From Effrenium voratum (taxonomy: Eukaryota > Sar > Dinophyceae > Suessiales > Symbiodiniaceae): a stretch of DNA of 64,000 nt. Position numbers and translations under genes: made by a program. Shown in pieces: positions 62,866-64,000 of this stretch. The notes beneath the pieces were generated by a model. That model made no database searches. It saw only the letters and a list, made by a program, of their open reading frames with translations, and was not told the origin of the DNA. How positions within the stretch are numbered: the stretch's first letter is position 1; every line of letters starts with the position of its first letter. The stretch covers positions 464,596 through 528,595 of the forward strand of contig CAUJNA010003239.1 of assembly GCA_963377175.1 (NCBI GenBank), read 5' to 3'.

Positions 62866-62993
62866 CTAGGTGCCCCATAGGTGCCCGACCTCTCACCGTG
62901 TTCTTTTTTGGGTCCCGGAGGGTTCAAGCCTGCTGAAAAAAAAACAGAGAAAAGTTGGTACCCTTATTCTATCCTCTCTACTGGAGGACCTAG
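62866..62993 (+). mobile_element. Family A introner-like element A8, at the exon edge
   Basis: CTAGGTGCCCC ... CTGGAGGACCTAG, with GAGG on both sides. Starts within 2 bp of the end of the AAA4 exon and ends in a perfect acceptor-like CCTAG|G, so the element alone could be an intron (GC...AG). Confidence 0.8.
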
Positions 62994-64000
62994 GAGGGTG
63001 TCCGCAAGCAAGCAAGCGCCTGGTGGCGATAGGTGGGGCATGGGGATTGCTGTAAGTGTAGGGGTGATAAGTAGAGAATGGGGATTCCGGGAACCCCGAA
63101 AATAGAAAATTACAGGGGGGTGTTTATAGGGGTCAGTAGGGAATGGGGAAGTGCGACAAGTAGGGCATGGGGATTCCTTAAACTTTAGTCCACACCATAG
63201 GGAATGGTTTATAGGAATGATAAGCAGGGAATGGGGAAATGAACCTGGGGACCTTTATGTATTTAATCAAGAAAGCTATAGGGGGGATGGTTTATTGAGG
63301 GGGCCAGTACATTTCTCATTCTGAGCACTGGCAAGTTCCTCAAATTTGGGGATGCGTGTTTCCTGGACCCTTTGCATTTGGAGGGTAATCTTGGTGTCAC
63401 TATACAGGTTTGGATGTTGACTGATCTGGACCTCCAGTGGTGCAAAAGATCTTCCTTTTTGGGCTTTCCCTTTGAAGCACCCTGGAGCAAAAAAGATGCC
63501 TTCATTTTCCATGGCTACTCCCCAAGTTCTGGACATAAGACTTTTTGGGAAGATCAGTTTAGTCGAGAAAGGACAAGTTGGGCAATTTGTTTTTGCCAAT
63601 CCGCTCAGGAAGTCAGGGTACGCGTGAACAGATTTGTCAAGCTCAATTGGACCGGAAACAAATAGGGTCCACTTCAGATTTACATACCCGTCCGAATTCA
63701 AGCCATCACAATGGGTGCAATTTTATTATTTTGATTGCTTACCAACTGCAAGGATACCACAAGCAAGCAAGCCATTTGGAAGAACTGGCTTGGACGAGGT
63801 AAAACAGAGGCGACCGCTTGCTTGGAGTGGTGTATTGGAACAGGATTTGTTGTTACTCGATTTGCAGGCCCAGCAAGCGAGTTTTGATGCTGTACTTGAG
63901 TAGATGTTGGATCTGACAATGTGTCGGTTTGGAGCTTAGTTCCACAATCTACCAGGCGCTTGGACGGTAGATGGGTATTCAGATTGAACTGGAAGCTCGG
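62994..64000 (+). other. Intron after the AAA4 exon, no coding segment recognised
   Basis: Begins right after element A8 and contains degenerate TAGGGAATGGGGA repeats (63030-63235). No match to the next expected dynein motif (RVRxNLHIVLCLSP) was seen. Confidence 0.5.
63030..63235 (+). repeat. Degenerate TAGGGAATGGGGA repeats
   Basis: Five copies (near 63031, 63073, 63139, 63160, 63218) at uneven spacing. Confidence 0.7.

Overview
The window looks like nuclear DNA of a dinoflagellate, probably of the Suessiales/Symbiodiniaceae type. The reasons are one gene cut into many exons of 13-156 bp, introns that mostly begin with GC or GA instead of GT, 3' splice sites of the form AG|G, GC-rich exons inside GT-rich, repeat-filled introns, and no second gene in 64 kb. 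The species cannot be named from the sequence.

The whole window is the middle of one plus-strand gene, an axonemal dynein heavy chain. Seventy-three coding segments were recognised by reading frame and conserved family motifs. In order they give the end of the tail (445-4918), the linker (6369-21343, with a doubtful segment at 21550), AAA1 (23489-33779), AAA2 (35155-44830), AAA3 (45407-54620) and the start of AAA4 (56808-62864). The sequence fits the DNAH2 class best (the 1-beta heavy chain of two-headed inner-arm dynein I1/f; Chlamydomonas DHC10/IDA2). Both ends of the gene lie outside the window. Roughly 1,700 codons are covered, close to what DNAH2 has between these points, so only a few short exons seem to have been missed.

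Everything else is intron. The introns hold simple-sequence tracts (CTTG/GTTT at 16.6-17.5 kb, GGGT at 61.6-62.1 kb), short tandem repeats, and above all families of about 60-130 bp elements. Several families have terminal inverted repeats and target-site duplications. Family A has eight copies, B four, C three and D three. All 18 lie in the same orientation as the gene, and several sit within about 30 bp of a splice site. Two introns have long perfect direct repeats at their ends (11 and 9 bp), and the second has no usual splice dinucleotide in the register the protein requires. Together these point to intron gain by introner-like transposable elements, a process already reported for dinoflagellates. 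The particular families, their sense-strand bias and the odd intron ends are what is most worth checking.

No tRNA, rRNA, CRISPR array, promoter, polyadenylation site or second protein gene could be supported. Exon limits were set by hand from frame and family fit, and may be off by a few bases.
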